From JBMYYE01 sp049609065 (lineage in GTDB: Bacteria; Pseudomonadota; Alphaproteobacteria; Rhodobacterales; Rhodobacteraceae): a DNA stretch of 41,365 nucleotides. Below the pieces are notes generated by a model. The model did not search any database. It was given only the letters and a program-made list of their open reading frames with translations, and was not told the origin of the DNA. The translations under genes and the position numbers were made by a program. Where the stretch lies: contig JBMYYE010000008.1 of assembly GCA_049609065.1 (NCBI GenBank), forward strand, positions 1-41,365. Direction: 5' to 3'. Positions 1-8,729 of the stretch are shown here, one piece after another. Numbering within the stretch: position 1 is the stretch's first letter; the number at the start of each line of letters is the position of its first letter.

Positions 1-1
1 G

Positions 2-1114
2 ATGTTGGCGCTGAGAATGCCCAATTCGCGGTTGGGAAAAACGCTTCATGGGGTTGAACGACAGTCTTACGGGGACCTCCTTTTGGCGCTTTCGGTTGGG
101 CTCTGTTTGTTCTTAGCGGGGGACAGGATTTACCTCTATGTCTTGCCGATTGCGGTGCTGACGCTTGCAGATGCGGCAGCCGCATTAGCCGGAAGCACAT
201 ATGGCACGCGGTTTTTCAACGTAGAAGAAGGGCAAAAAAGCGTAGAAGGCAGCGCCGTTTTTTTCGTGGTCACCATGCTTTTGTCGATGATCTGTCTGAT
301 GCTTATGACCTCTTTCGAGCCCGAAAATATTATCGTGCTATCTTTTATCGTGGCGGGATTTGGCGCGTTTGTGGAAGCGTCCAGTTGGCGCGGGTTTGAT
401 AATTTGTTTTTGCCGATGGGGCTTTTGATTTTTCTTGCTGTCCACGCGGAAAGCACGCTACTTGAATTGTTTGTTCTCATCCTTTTATTTGCAGTGAGCA
501 TTTGGGCGTTTCGCGCCGCTGCGCCAAAAATTGGGTTGAGCAAGCACGCGGCAAACATCTATGTGACGGCTGTCTTTTTACTGCTGGCAGTGACCGCGCC
601 TCAAAATGCGCTTATTCCGATATTGGTGCTGGTGGCCCATGCCTGGAGCCGCAATTCCGCGCCATGCCGAAGCGCATTTCCTGATCTAGATATCGTTGCG
701 GGATTGGCGCTTGTGAGTTTTGGCTGGTTGGCTTTGGGCAAAGTTACAGGCTGGAATGCCGTATCGTTTTACGGACTTACCGCGATGGGGATGATGGTTG
801 GGCTGTGTGGCTTGGCGGTGTCTCGGTTTTTAATCCTGTGGCGTTTGGCTGTGATCGTGTGCGTTGGCTTCGGGGCGTGTATAGTGCGTGCGGTCGCGCT
901 TGGTTTTAACCCTGATACGTCAAATTGGAATGGCCCAATGTGGATCGCGACGATTGGTTCTTTGATGGTTGTCGGAGGGAGCGTGGGGGGATTCCCACAT
1001 TTGTTTTTGCACGGGCGTGTGATAAAAATAACGGTGTTATCACTTGTTGTGCCACTTGGTATGTATCTTCTATCGATTGATTTTTTGAACCTTTTTGCGG
1101 GGCATAGTTCATGA
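2..1114 (+). CDS. Phytol/dolichol-kinase-like polytopic membrane protein, probably truncated at the window edge
   Basis: The first ~90 residues match the prenol/dolichol kinase and CTP-transferase-like family (VTE5/SEC59 type). A hydrophobic helix leads into D57-A-A-A-A-L-A-G64-S-T-Y-G68, followed by K79-S-V-E-G-S84, the D..A....G...G and K(S/T).EGS signature. Known family members phosphorylate lipid alcohols with CTP in the membrane. Homologues have further N-terminal helices before this motif, so the visible ATG at base 2 is probably internal and the true start lies upstream. Residues ~90-370 are almost wholly hydrophobic, with several more membrane segments and no motif I recognise, so this may be a fusion or extension. 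The stop overlaps the next start (ATGA), indicating translational coupling to the GNAT gene. The family call is moderately secure; the substrate is unknown. Confidence 0.6.
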   Translation: MLALRMPNSRLGKTLHGVERQSYGDLLLALSVGLCLFLAGDRIYLYVLPIAVLTLADAAAALAGSTYGTRFFNVEEGQKSVEGSAVFFVVTMLLSMICLMLMTSFEPENIIVLSFIVAGFGAFVEASSWRGFDNLFLPMGLLIFLAVHAESTLLELFVLILLFAVSIWAFRAAAPKIGLSKHAANIYVTAVFLLLAVTAPQNALIPILVLVAHAWSRNSAPCRSAFPDLDIVAGLALVSFGWLALGKVTGWNAVSFYGLTAMGMMVGLCGLAVSRFLILWRLAVIVCVGFGACIVRAVALGFNPDTSNWNGPMWIATIGSLMVVGGSVGGFPHLFLHGRVIKITVLSLVVPLGMYLLSIDFLNLFAGHSS

Positions 1115-1956
1115 ATAAACAGGAATTCACGTCCGATGGGGCAAAGGTAACGGTTTATCTTGATGGTCCCAACTGGAACAACAAGCCCACGGCCACATTG
1201 GGGAAATTCACCTGTACATCTGCCAAAGCTGGGCATGATCTTTTGCAAGAAGCCGTTTCGTTCGTGCGTCAGCAAGGAATTGACCACGTTATTGGCCCGA
1301 TGGACGGAGATACATGGCACAGCTATCGTTTTGTGACATATTCAGATGACAGCCCTGCATTCCTTATGGAACCGACCAATTCCGGTCCTGCTTTGGAGGC
1401 GTTTAAAAAGGCAGGATTTTCTGCCATTAGTCACTATTTTTCTGCGCGTGTGCCCCTTGTGAACGCTGCCCAAACCGCGCCATCTTCAACCGACAGTTTT
1501 CGAATTGAAACATGGGATGGAACAAATCCAGAAGGTCTCTTTGCGCAGGTTCACGCGCTGTCTACCCAAGCCTTTTCTCAAAACGCTTTTTATAAGCCGA
1601 TCTCGAAAGAAACGTTTCTGGCGATGTATATGCCTTTGGTTCCGATGCTCAAGCGTGAGCTGATTTTCTTTGCACGGCGGCCGGATGACACATTGGCGGG
1701 CTTTCTTTTTGGCACGCCAAACTATGCCGAAGGCCCAACGCCTAACAGTGTGATTTTAAAAACCTATGCGAGCCTTGCCAAAGGGGCAGGGCAGCATTTG
1801 GCATATGCCTTTCATCAGGCCGCACGAAATGCGGGATATGAAACGGCAATTCATGCGTTAATTCATGATGATAACTTGTCGGCCCAACGCAGCGCCTCAG
1901 AAGGCGCTGATATTTTCCGCAGATATGCGCTTTGGGGATTGCGCTTGAATGACTAG
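1111..1956 (+). CDS. GNAT-like N-acyltransferase
   Basis: This 281-residue soluble protein has no signal peptide. It resembles GNAT-fold acyltransferases. The N-terminal half carries IGPMDGDTWHSYRF (about residues 61-74), and a later LAGFLFGTPNY segment fits GNAT strand 4. The final part (LAKGAGQHLAYAFHQAARNAGY) fits the acyl-CoA-binding loop and helix. It would transfer an acyl group from acyl-CoA or acyl-ACP to an amine; the acceptor cannot be told. It overlaps the upstream kinase-like gene by 4 bases and the downstream AMP ligase by 8 bases, so the three are very probably one operon and one pathway. The fold assignment is from sequence pattern only. Confidence 0.6.
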   Translation: MNKQEFTSDGAKVTVYLDGPNWNNKPTATLGKFTCTSAKAGHDLLQEAVSFVRQQGIDHVIGPMDGDTWHSYRFVTYSDDSPAFLMEPTNSGPALEAFKKAGFSAISHYFSARVPLVNAAQTAPSSTDSFRIETWDGTNPEGLFAQVHALSTQAFSQNAFYKPISKETFLAMYMPLVPMLKRELIFFARRPDDTLAGFLFGTPNYAEGPTPNSVILKTYASLAKGAGQHLAYAFHQAARNAGYETAIHALIHDDNLSAQRSASEGADIFRRYALWGLRLND

Positions 1957-3373
1957 CCTGCTCGACTCATTTCAAGAGGCCGTGGCCCGCCACCCCGATC
2001 ACGTGGCCATTGTTGATGGCACAGGTCATGAAACCACATTTTCCGCGTTACAGATGCGCTCTGAGAGGCTTGCAAATGCGTGGCGCGCCCGCGGAGTACG
2101 CTCAGGGGATCGGGTGCTGTTGGCGATGCGAGTTGATGCAGATCTATACGCTGCCCTTGCGGCTTTGTGGTCGCTCGGGGCGACGGTTGTTTTGCCTGAG
2201 CCTGCTATGGGGCTCTTTGGATTACGGCATGCGGCGCGGGTGTCTGGTGTGTCTGCTTTTTGTAGCTCAGGGGCGTATGGGGTGCTTAAATTTCTTATCC
2301 CGGAATTATGGACATTGCGGCACCTTCGCCCAAAAGGATCTGATCGTACGCGCCCTGATTGCCTTGCGCCAAAGCCCGATGATTTGGCTTTGATTTCGTT
2401 TACGTCAGGCACGTCTGGCGCGCCCAAGGCCATCCCGCGCAGCCATAGTTTTCTCGCCGCACAGCACCGCGCGGTTGCCCCTTTGTTGCAAAGCGATACC
2501 GCAGAACGGGATTTGGTGGCATTTCCGGTTTTCGTGTTGATTAATATCGCCAGCGGACGCACGTCGATTTTGCCAAATTGGAAAATGGCGCGCTTGGCCA
2601 AACTGACTGCGGATGGTTTGCAAAACTGGGTGACAACGCAGCGTGTGACGCGGGTTTTGTTGCCGCCTGCGCTGTGTGAAAAACTGGCGAAGATACAAAT
2701 TCCAGAGAGGCTTACAGCCGTGTTTACGGGCGGGGGGCCTGTGTTTCCCGATGTCGTGCATCAGCTTCAATCTGCAAAGCCGGGTCTGCAAATCCACGGT
2801 GTCTATGGCTCAACGGAGGCAGAGCCCATTGCACATTTGGATGCCGGAAATATTCCTGAAGATGATCTCATGAAAATGCAAACGGGATTTGGTTTGCTCG
2901 TTGGGACCGTCGCGCAAGACACAAATGTGCGGATTGTAGATCATGAAATTCAAGTGGCCGGAGATCATGTAAATGCGGGGTATCTTGACCCACGCCATGA
3001 TGCGGAAAATAAAGTGCACGACGGTGATGTGATCTGGCACCGCACCGGGGATGCAGGATATTTTGACGCCCAAAAACGGCTGTGGTTGTTAGGGCGTATC
3101 GGGTCACAGGTTGATGTCGCTGGCAAAGACGTATTCCCATTTGCCCTTGAAGTGGCGGTGCGTCAGTGGATCGGTGTGGGCCAATGCGCTTTGGTGTCAG
3201 TTTCAGGCGCGGCGTGCTTGGTTATTGAGGGTGACACACAGCATCTGGATCTATGGCATGCGCAGGCGGCTCAAATGGGGGTGGAAACGGTGACACCCGT
3301 TGCAAAAATCCCCATGGATAAGCGCCATGCGTCAAAGGTTGACCGCGTCGCTTTAATTGCGCAATTGACATAA
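1949..3373 (+). CDS. AMP-forming acyl ligase, OleC-like ANL-superfamily enzyme
   Basis: This is an adenylate-forming ligase of 474 residues, short for the family (usual 500-550). ANL motifs appear in order: the phosphate loop SFTSGTSGAPKAIPRSH near residue 150, YGSTEAEP near 288 (A5), TGDAGYFD near 368 (A7), GRIGSQVDVAGKDVFP near 381 (A8), and a C-terminal PMDKRHASKVDR holding the expected catalytic lysine (A10). The PxDxRHxxK ending resembles OleC-type beta-lactone synthetases and related fatty-acyl ligases more than housekeeping acyl-CoA synthetases; this likeness is from memory, not a search. It would activate a carboxylic acid as acyl-AMP. It overlaps the GNAT gene by 8 bases, and the third operon member is the kinase-like membrane protein. 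The next gene is convergent, 24 bases away. Confidence 0.75.
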   Translation: MTSLLDSFQEAVARHPDHVAIVDGTGHETTFSALQMRSERLANAWRARGVRSGDRVLLAMRVDADLYAALAALWSLGATVVLPEPAMGLFGLRHAARVSGVSAFCSSGAYGVLKFLIPELWTLRHLRPKGSDRTRPDCLAPKPDDLALISFTSGTSGAPKAIPRSHSFLAAQHRAVAPLLQSDTAERDLVAFPVFVLINIASGRTSILPNWKMARLAKLTADGLQNWVTTQRVTRVLLPPALCEKLAKIQIPERLTAVFTGGGPVFPDVVHQLQSAKPGLQIHGVYGSTEAEPIAHLDAGNIPEDDLMKMQTGFGLLVGTVAQDTNVRIVDHEIQVAGDHVNAGYLDPRHDAENKVHDGDVIWHRTGDAGYFDAQKRLWLLGRIGSQVDVAGKDVFPFALEVAVRQWIGVGQCALVSVSGAACLVIEGDTQHLDLWHAQAAQMGVETVTPVAKIPMDKRHASKVDRVALIAQLT

Positions 3374-3397
3374 GACGCCGCCACATCCGAGAGGATA

Positions 3398-4258
3398 TCA
3401 GGTTGTATTTTTTTCACGCATCCACGGCAAAATAGGTACCTTTTGTGCATGGGGATCGACGGCATGCCTGTTGCATAGATACTCGAGATAGGATCCCGCT
3501 GCAGGGAGGCCCGATAAGGCATGGGCGATTATTTTCTTCTGGTGCCCATAGATATGCACAGAATACACATGGTCCGTTTCGATTTCTGGGGCTGGGAGAT
3601 GTGGCGCATGGAGTTTCCAAAGATGCTCGGTCTTTAAGGGATAGAAACTGTCTATGTGTGAGGCATGGATGTCCTCATTTGTTTGCTTTAGGAAATGGCC
3701 AAACGCTTTGGGGCCAGAGCAGCCCCAAGGCAGCGCTTCGATCCCCCAAGTTTCGCCATTATCTGTGCGTTGCTGATTTATGCGCTGGAGCCGCGCGCCA
3801 CGCCAAGGTTGTGACGGGTTCGGAGCCATTACAAAATCCAGCATCATTTTTAAGGTTTTAGAGCTTTGCGGCAATCCCAACACGCCTGTTGGATATGTCT
3901 CTTGTTGTGAGGGCGCAAAAACATAGGGGCTTTCAAAATCAAAGGGGCGGACGCAATACGCATCGAGATCGACCCAAATAAAGCCCATTTTTTGAATGAG
4001 GTGGAGGCGAAAGATATCTGAAAAAACTGCTACGCGATGCCGGTCGTTATCCGCAATGTTAAATGCGGGCGGCCAGAGCACCTCTGAAGGGTGTCGGATC
4101 TCTGTTCCATGCGGGATGCCGCGTAAATCTTCAGCGGTGTAAAGTACGAAACGATGCCCGTTATCCAGAAAGGATTTGATACAGAGCGTTTCCAGCCATG
4201 ACAGGTCTGATCCATGCCAGAAACTCGATATAACAGGCAGGGTGGCGTTTGCGGTCAT
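3398..4258 (-). CDS. Glycosyltransferase with DXD motif (Gly_transf_sug / GT32-like)
   Basis: The N-terminus is ISSFWHGSDLSWLETLCIKSFLDNGH, like the opening of GT32-type and capsular galactosyl/mannosyltransferases. A helix-rich segment HRVAVFSDIFRLHLIQKMGFIWVDLDAYCVRP follows, in which D-L-D is the nucleotide-sugar and metal-binding DXD motif. This family transfers a hexose from a nucleotide sugar to a glycan or lipid, usually in surface polysaccharide synthesis. I chose the ATG at 4258 (MTANATLP, 286 aa) because homology begins here; an in-frame ATG at 4315 would add 19 unremarkable residues. An AAGG lies about 12 bases upstream. It is alone on this strand, convergent with the AMP ligase and divergent from the antiporter, so its pathway is not shown by context. 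Confidence 0.75.
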   Translation of the reverse strand: MTANATLPVISSFWHGSDLSWLETLCIKSFLDNGHRFVLYTAEDLRGIPHGTEIRHPSEVLWPPAFNIADNDRHRVAVFSDIFRLHLIQKMGFIWVDLDAYCVRPFDFESPYVFAPSQQETYPTGVLGLPQSSKTLKMMLDFVMAPNPSQPWRGARLQRINQQRTDNGETWGIEALPWGCSGPKAFGHFLKQTNEDIHASHIDSFYPLKTEHLWKLHAPHLPAPEIETDHVYSVHIYGHQKKIIAHALSGLPAAGSYLEYLCNRHAVDPHAQKVPILPWMREKNTT

Positions 4259-4487
4259 GGGCTTAAAACCTTGTCGTGAGATCTGCGTCGTAAGGTGGGA
4301 TCTTTTGCAACCCATATCTCAAAGTGACATGTATTTATGTATTGCGCAAATAGGGGCTACGATGCCTTTGGGGGTATAAAAGCGCGAACCTATGCTTTCT
4401 TGCGGCGCATAACTTTGCTAATGTTGCCTGATTGCAGTTTTTGGGGCTTGGCTGAGCAACAATTGATGCCCCCTAAAGGATGATTTT

Positions 4488-6368
4488 ATGACCGCAGAAT
4501 TCTTGTTTATTACATTCACATTGTTTCTCGCAGGCATGGTGGCCGTGCCCTTGGCGTCGCGCTTTGGGTTGGGGTCCGTTTTGGGGTACCTCATTGCAGG
4601 TATTGCCATTGGGCCTGTGCTACATTGGGCGGGTGTGGACGTGATTGCGCTACAGCACTTCACAGAATTTGGCGTGGTCATGATGTTGTTTCTCATCGGG
4701 CTCGAAATGCAGCCGAAAGTCTTATGGGCCATGCGCGCGCGGATTTTTGTCATGGGGGGATTGCAAGTTGGCTTGACATGCCTTGGGGTGATGGCTGTTG
4801 CGATGTTGTGTGGCCAGCCTTGGACAGTGTCGCTGGCCATTGGTTTGATTTTTGCCTTGTCTTCCACTGCAATTGTGACCCAGACGCTCAACGAAAAGGG
4901 GCTGATGCGCAGCGATGGCGGACAGGCGAGTTTCTCCGTCTTGTTGTTCCAAGATATTGCCGTGATCCCGATGTTGGCGCTGATCCCGCTTTTGGCGTTG
5001 CCAGAACTGGCTGACATTTTGCATCATGGGGATGACCATGGCGGTGGACATGGCGATGCGGGGCTAAGCCTTAGCCTCGTTGACGGTTTGTCAGGTTGGC
5101 AAACTGCACTGGTGACGGTGGCGGCTGTCGGGTTTGTGATCATGGTGGGGCGGTATTTGACGGGCCCGGTGTTTAGATATGTTGCGGGCGCGCGCCTTCG
5201 GGAGTTGTTTGTAAGCACGGCTTTGATGTTTGTGGTTGGTATCGCGCTTTTGATGACAATGGTGGGTTTGTCGCCTGCGCTTGGGACATTCCTTGCAGGT
5301 GTTGTGATGGCCAATAGTGAATATCGCCATGAACTTGAAAGCGATATTGCGCCGTTTAAAGGGATATTCTTGGGCGTCTTTTTCATCACCGTTGGGGCGA
5401 GCATTGATTTTGCGCTGCTTGGTGCAAATCTGAGTTTGATAATCGGTTTGACCCTCGGGTTGATTGTTTTAAAGGCGCTCGTGATATTTGTGCTTGGGCA
5501 TGTCTTTAAACTTAAGGGCGGGGATAAATGGCTTTTTGCTCTGGGACTTGCGCAAGCGGGTGAATTTGGCTTTGTTTTGGTGTCATTCACGGTAGCAAAT
5601 GCCGTGGTTCCTGCGCCTGTTGCTGATATTTTGTTGTTGGTTGTGGCTCTGTCAATGTTGCTGACGCCTGCACTCTTTATTGGGTATGATAAAATTATTG
5701 CGCCGCGATATTCGCGCCAAGAGGCGCAAGGGGCAGACGACATCACGCCAGATGCTAAGATTATCATCGCAGGTCATGGGCGATTTGGTGGAATTGTTAA
5801 CCGCGCGCTGCAGGCGGCGGACTACAATACCACCGTGATTGATTACAGCAGCGAGCAACTGGAAATGCTACGTGCATTTGGTTTGAGCGTGTATTTTGGC
5901 GATGCGACGCGTCCGGATCTTTTGCATGCGGCAGGGATTGAAGAGGCCAAGATCCTCGTCATTGCGATTGATGACAAAGACGCCATCACCGAACTGGCCC
6001 GACATATGCAAGACCATCACCCCCATGTCCATGTCGTGGCGCGCGCTGTCGATAGGTGGCATGTTTATGATCTATGGGCGGTTGGCTGTCGTGATATCAT
6101 CCGTGAAACCTATGACAGTTCCGTGCGTGCTGCGCGTTCAACCTTTGAAGCCCTCGGGTTTTCACGTCCCAAAGCAGAGCGCCTAACCCGTGCCTTTGAA
6201 GAGTTTGATCGCACTATGATGACGGAATTGGCGAGCGTTTATAACATCAATGATCCAGATTCCGATTTGAGCGAATATTCCCGTGTTGTGCGTGAGAAAA
6301 CAGAAGATTGGGAAGCAGAACTGAGAGCTAAAATGCAAGCAGCTCTGCACGGCGACGAAGAACAGTGA
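4488..6368 (+). CDS. kefC: KefB/KefC-type monovalent cation:proton antiporter (CPA2) with RCK domain
   Basis: This CPA2 antiporter has 626 residues. About 12 membrane helices span residues 1-400, including LGYLIAGIAIGP in helix 2 and ALSSTAIVTQTL, typical of Kef proteins. A cytoplasmic RCK/TrkA-N domain starts near residue 423 (IIIAGHGRFGGIVNRAL) and continues with ATRPDLLHAAGIEEAKILVIAIDD; the GxGxxG nucleotide loop is at about 429-434. Such proteins exchange K+ (or Na+) for H+, often gated by NAD(H) or glutathione adducts. A His/Asp/Gly-rich loop lies at about residues 178-193 (HHGDDHGGGHGD). An AAAGGA sits 7 bases before the ATG. No KefF/KefG ancillary gene is adjacent. It is monocistronic and ends 7 bases from the convergent binding-protein gene. 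Confidence 0.9.
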   Translation: MTAEFLFITFTLFLAGMVAVPLASRFGLGSVLGYLIAGIAIGPVLHWAGVDVIALQHFTEFGVVMMLFLIGLEMQPKVLWAMRARIFVMGGLQVGLTCLGVMAVAMLCGQPWTVSLAIGLIFALSSTAIVTQTLNEKGLMRSDGGQASFSVLLFQDIAVIPMLALIPLLALPELADILHHGDDHGGGHGDAGLSLSLVDGLSGWQTALVTVAAVGFVIMVGRYLTGPVFRYVAGARLRELFVSTALMFVVGIALLMTMVGLSPALGTFLAGVVMANSEYRHELESDIAPFKGIFLGVFFITVGASIDFALLGANLSLIIGLTLGLIVLKALVIFVLGHVFKLKGGDKWLFALGLAQAGEFGFVLVSFTVANAVVPAPVADILLLVVALSMLLTPALFIGYDKIIAPRYSRQEAQGADDITPDAKIIIAGHGRFGGIVNRALQAADYNTTVIDYSSEQLEMLRAFGLSVYFGDATRPDLLHAAGIEEAKILVIAIDDKDAITELARHMQDHHPHVHVVARAVDRWHVYDLWAVGCRDIIRETYDSSVRAARSTFEALGFSRPKAERLTRAFEEFDRTMMTELASVYNINDPDSDLSEYSRVVREKTEDWEAELRAKMQAALHGDEEQ

Positions 6369-6375
6369 TGCCGCG

Positions 6376-7383
6376 CTAATCTTGGATGACGGCGTTTTCC
6401 CATTCGGTTAGAAATTTTTGTCGTTTGAGTGTGTCTAGATACGTCATCAGGGCGGGATCGAGTTCTATAGTGATTTGCTTGGTTTCTGCCGCACGCGTAT
6501 TGAGAGGCGGCAACTGTGCCGTGGTGGTGTCTGGGTCGACTTGTAAAGCAATGAGGTGTTGGATGAAGGCCTTGGCTTGGGATGGCTGCGCGGCCTTTGC
6601 GGATACCATAGCCGTGCGCATCATCGTGGTTGGAAAGTCGGCGGGTAAAATAATTTCCAATGCGTTGGTGTTTTTCGAACGGGCGGCGGCGTAACTCCCA
6701 AGGACGTTATAGGCCACGGCAATGCGGCCATGAGACAGATCATCGATCATGTCACCCGAACAACAATACAGGCGGACATCGAGCGCGCCCATGACTTCCA
6801 TTAAGCGCCAATAGGTTTCGGTTGCGCGTGCGTCTTGGGTCGCAAATAAGTAACCTAGCCCAGATTTTCGAATGTCATAGGTGCCCAAACGCCCGCGAAA
6901 CACATGGGGGCGCGCCCGGATGGCTTGGATCAATTCTTGCCGCGTTTTGGGTATGGGATATCCGGCAAATGCGGCTTTGTTGATGACAATGGCGGCAGGT
7001 TCTGATGTGAACGCAAAGAGGCTTTGATGCCACTGTGCCCATTTAGGGTGTGCGATATCAGGAAGACGCTGTGCGTAGCCATCATTTGCAAGCTTAAGCT
7101 GCAAATCCATCGCACTTGAAATCACCACGTCAAACGCATCAGGATCTGCGCGAAAGCGTTTGTTTATATCGGCGGTGCCTGTGACCATATAATCAATGGA
7201 AATTGACGGATGGGCTTGGATGAAGTTTTCGATTACAGGCGCAAACAAAGACGTGTCTGTGCTTGAAATGATCCGCAGCGGTGGTGTGCCAGCCTCTGGA
7301 TTAAACAGGTTTTGATCTTCCCACGCTTGAGCGCAGACGATTTGGGGCAAAATCCATAGAATTAGAGTGATAATATAGCGCAT
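6376..7383 (-). CDS. Periplasmic solute-binding protein linked to the TctDE sensor system
   Basis: The protein has 335 residues, with a signal peptide (MRYIITLILWILPQIVCAQA). The mature part is a type 2 periplasmic binding fold of the iron(III)/FbpA kind: LRIISSTDTSLFAPVIENF, FDVVISSAMDLQLKLANDGY, then GRLGTYDIRKSGLGYLFA. No ABC permease or ATPase is nearby. Its ATG lies inside the end of the sensor-kinase gene (22-base overlap), so it is translated with tctE and is third in the order tctD-tctE-binding protein. In similar loci such proteins are thought to present the ligand to the kinase; that is inference here. A cysteine pair (YCCSGD) lies mid-protein. The ligand is unknown. Confidence 0.8.
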   Translation of the reverse strand: MRYIITLILWILPQIVCAQAWEDQNLFNPEAGTPPLRIISSTDTSLFAPVIENFIQAHPSISIDYMVTGTADINKRFRADPDAFDVVISSAMDLQLKLANDGYAQRLPDIAHPKWAQWHQSLFAFTSEPAAIVINKAAFAGYPIPKTRQELIQAIRARPHVFRGRLGTYDIRKSGLGYLFATQDARATETYWRLMEVMGALDVRLYCCSGDMIDDLSHGRIAVAYNVLGSYAAARSKNTNALEIILPADFPTTMMRTAMVSAKAAQPSQAKAFIQHLIALQVDPDTTTAQLPPLNTRAAETKQITIELDPALMTYLDTLKRQKFLTEWENAVIQD

Positions 7384-8729
7384 GTACCGCCCCTTTCTTG
7401 GTTCGAAAGACGCAACTCACCACCATGGGCGTTTGCGACATCTTGGGCGATGGTCAGACCAAGACCCGATCCGATGGTCCCTTTGGCATTCTTACCGCGC
7501 GTAAACCGCGTTGTAAGTGTGTGAAGTTCATCCATCATAAGGCCAGGGCCGGTGTCACAGACCTCAATCTGTACGTTGGGGTGCCCCGAAACGGTGATGT
7601 CAACATAGCCTTCAGCTGGGGTGTATTTAAGAGCATTGTCGACCAAGTTACGCACGGCATTTTGAAGCAAAACCGGATCTCCAGAATAGGAAAGCACCTT
7701 GTCCCCATGAAGTCGAATTTTAATGTCTTTCATATCGGCAATCGGAGTAAGGCGGAGCGCAAGGTCTTGGACCAGTTCAACAAGATCAATGTCTTGGCGC
7801 TCAAGGTGATCTGCGCGAAACGTGATCATAGCATGATCAAGAAGCTGCCCCGCCGCACGGGAACTTTCGTCGATGGCGCGGACCATGGACCGCATGGCGT
7901 GCCGATTTTCGGTTGCGTTGACACGCTGTAATGTGGCCTCCGCATAAGAGCGAACTGTTGCCAGTGGGGTGCGCACCCGGTGGGCGGCTTCTGCGATAAA
8001 ATCTTCGGATTGCTTGAGCGATTGATCAAGCCGTTTCATGAGTGAATTGAGCGACGTTACCAGCGGGAGCATCTCAACGGGAACAGGTTTTTCAAATGGC
8101 CTCAGGTCTTGGGGGCCACGGCGTGTGACGGAATTTGTTAGACGCTTAAACTGACCAATGGTGATGGAGGCCGCCCAAAAAGACAAAAGGGCAACAAGGG
8201 TAAAAAAGCCCGCCCCAAAGAGCGCCGCATTGCGCGAAATCTGTTTTAAAGTACCTGCTTGTGCGTCTTGGGTTTGGGCGAGCGCAATCCAAATTTGAAT
8301 GCGTTTATTGGTTCCAATAAGGGTGCGGTTCATGGTGACCAAACGTATCGTTTCACCGCGAAACTGTGTGGATTTAAAATGGGGGCCGCCTTCGGGTGAC
8401 GCGGGTCTGGGACTTAAACTCTGGTAGCCTGATAAAAATGTATCATCTTGGTAGAGGGCGTAGAAAATGCGGTCATCAGATTGGGTGCCCAACATAGAAA
8501 ATGAGGCATATGGAATGTCAATTTCCACGCGGCCATTTCGGATGGCTGCGGCATCCAATATGGATGTTGCAGAGGCCCCAAGGATGTTATCTTGGCCTTG
8601 TTGCGCCACTTGGGTCGCGTAGTTGCGGATCGCAAAAAATAGCAATAATGCGAGGATGGCAGCCCCGCCAATTAAAGTTATAACCAAGCGGTTGCGCAAG
8701 GATCCAGAGGTGAGGTGACTAGCGGTCAT
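7362..8729 (-). CDS. tctE: TctE-like sensor histidine kinase
   Basis: This is a membrane sensor kinase of 455 residues from the ATG at 8729. The first helix (LVITLIGGAAILALLLFFA) is followed by a ~130-residue periplasmic sensor region, a second helix near residue 180, and the dimerisation segment FIAEAAHRVRTPLATVRSY, where H250 is the predicted phosphorylated histidine. N (NAVRNLVDNALKYTP), G1 (VCDTGPGL) and G2 (GSGLGLTIAQ) boxes complete the HATPase. It would detect an extracytoplasmic carboxylate and phosphorylate TctD. The start at 8729 overlaps the tctD stop by 11 bases and homology begins there; an upstream in-frame start would add 19 residues lying over tctD. It overlaps the downstream binding-protein gene by 22 bases. 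Confidence 0.9.
   Translation of the reverse strand: MTASHLTSGSLRNRLVITLIGGAAILALLLFFAIRNYATQVAQQGQDNILGASATSILDAAAIRNGRVEIDIPYASFSMLGTQSDDRIFYALYQDDTFLSGYQSLSPRPASPEGGPHFKSTQFRGETIRLVTMNRTLIGTNKRIQIWIALAQTQDAQAGTLKQISRNAALFGAGFFTLVALLSFWAASITIGQFKRLTNSVTRRGPQDLRPFEKPVPVEMLPLVTSLNSLMKRLDQSLKQSEDFIAEAAHRVRTPLATVRSYAEATLQRVNATENRHAMRSMVRAIDESSRAAGQLLDHAMITFRADHLERQDIDLVELVQDLALRLTPIADMKDIKIRLHGDKVLSYSGDPVLLQNAVRNLVDNALKYTPAEGYVDITVSGHPNVQIEVCDTGPGLMMDELHTLTTRFTRGKNAKGTIGSGLGLTIAQDVANAHGGELRLSNQERGGTCAILSL

Noticed and set aside
2026..2601. 191-codon minus-strand frame inside the AMP ligase gene
   Set aside because: It is antisense to conserved ligase motifs and reads as an Arg/Ala-rich shadow.
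4443..4472. GGGGC...GCCCC stem upstream of kefC
   Set aside because: The 5-base arms with a 20-base loop and no conserved element do not support a riboswitch or terminator call.
5024..5767. 247-codon open frame on the minus strand within the antiporter gene
   Set aside because: It lies wholly antisense to the clear KefC-like gene, its translation is low-complexity and family-less, and no ribosome site was seen.
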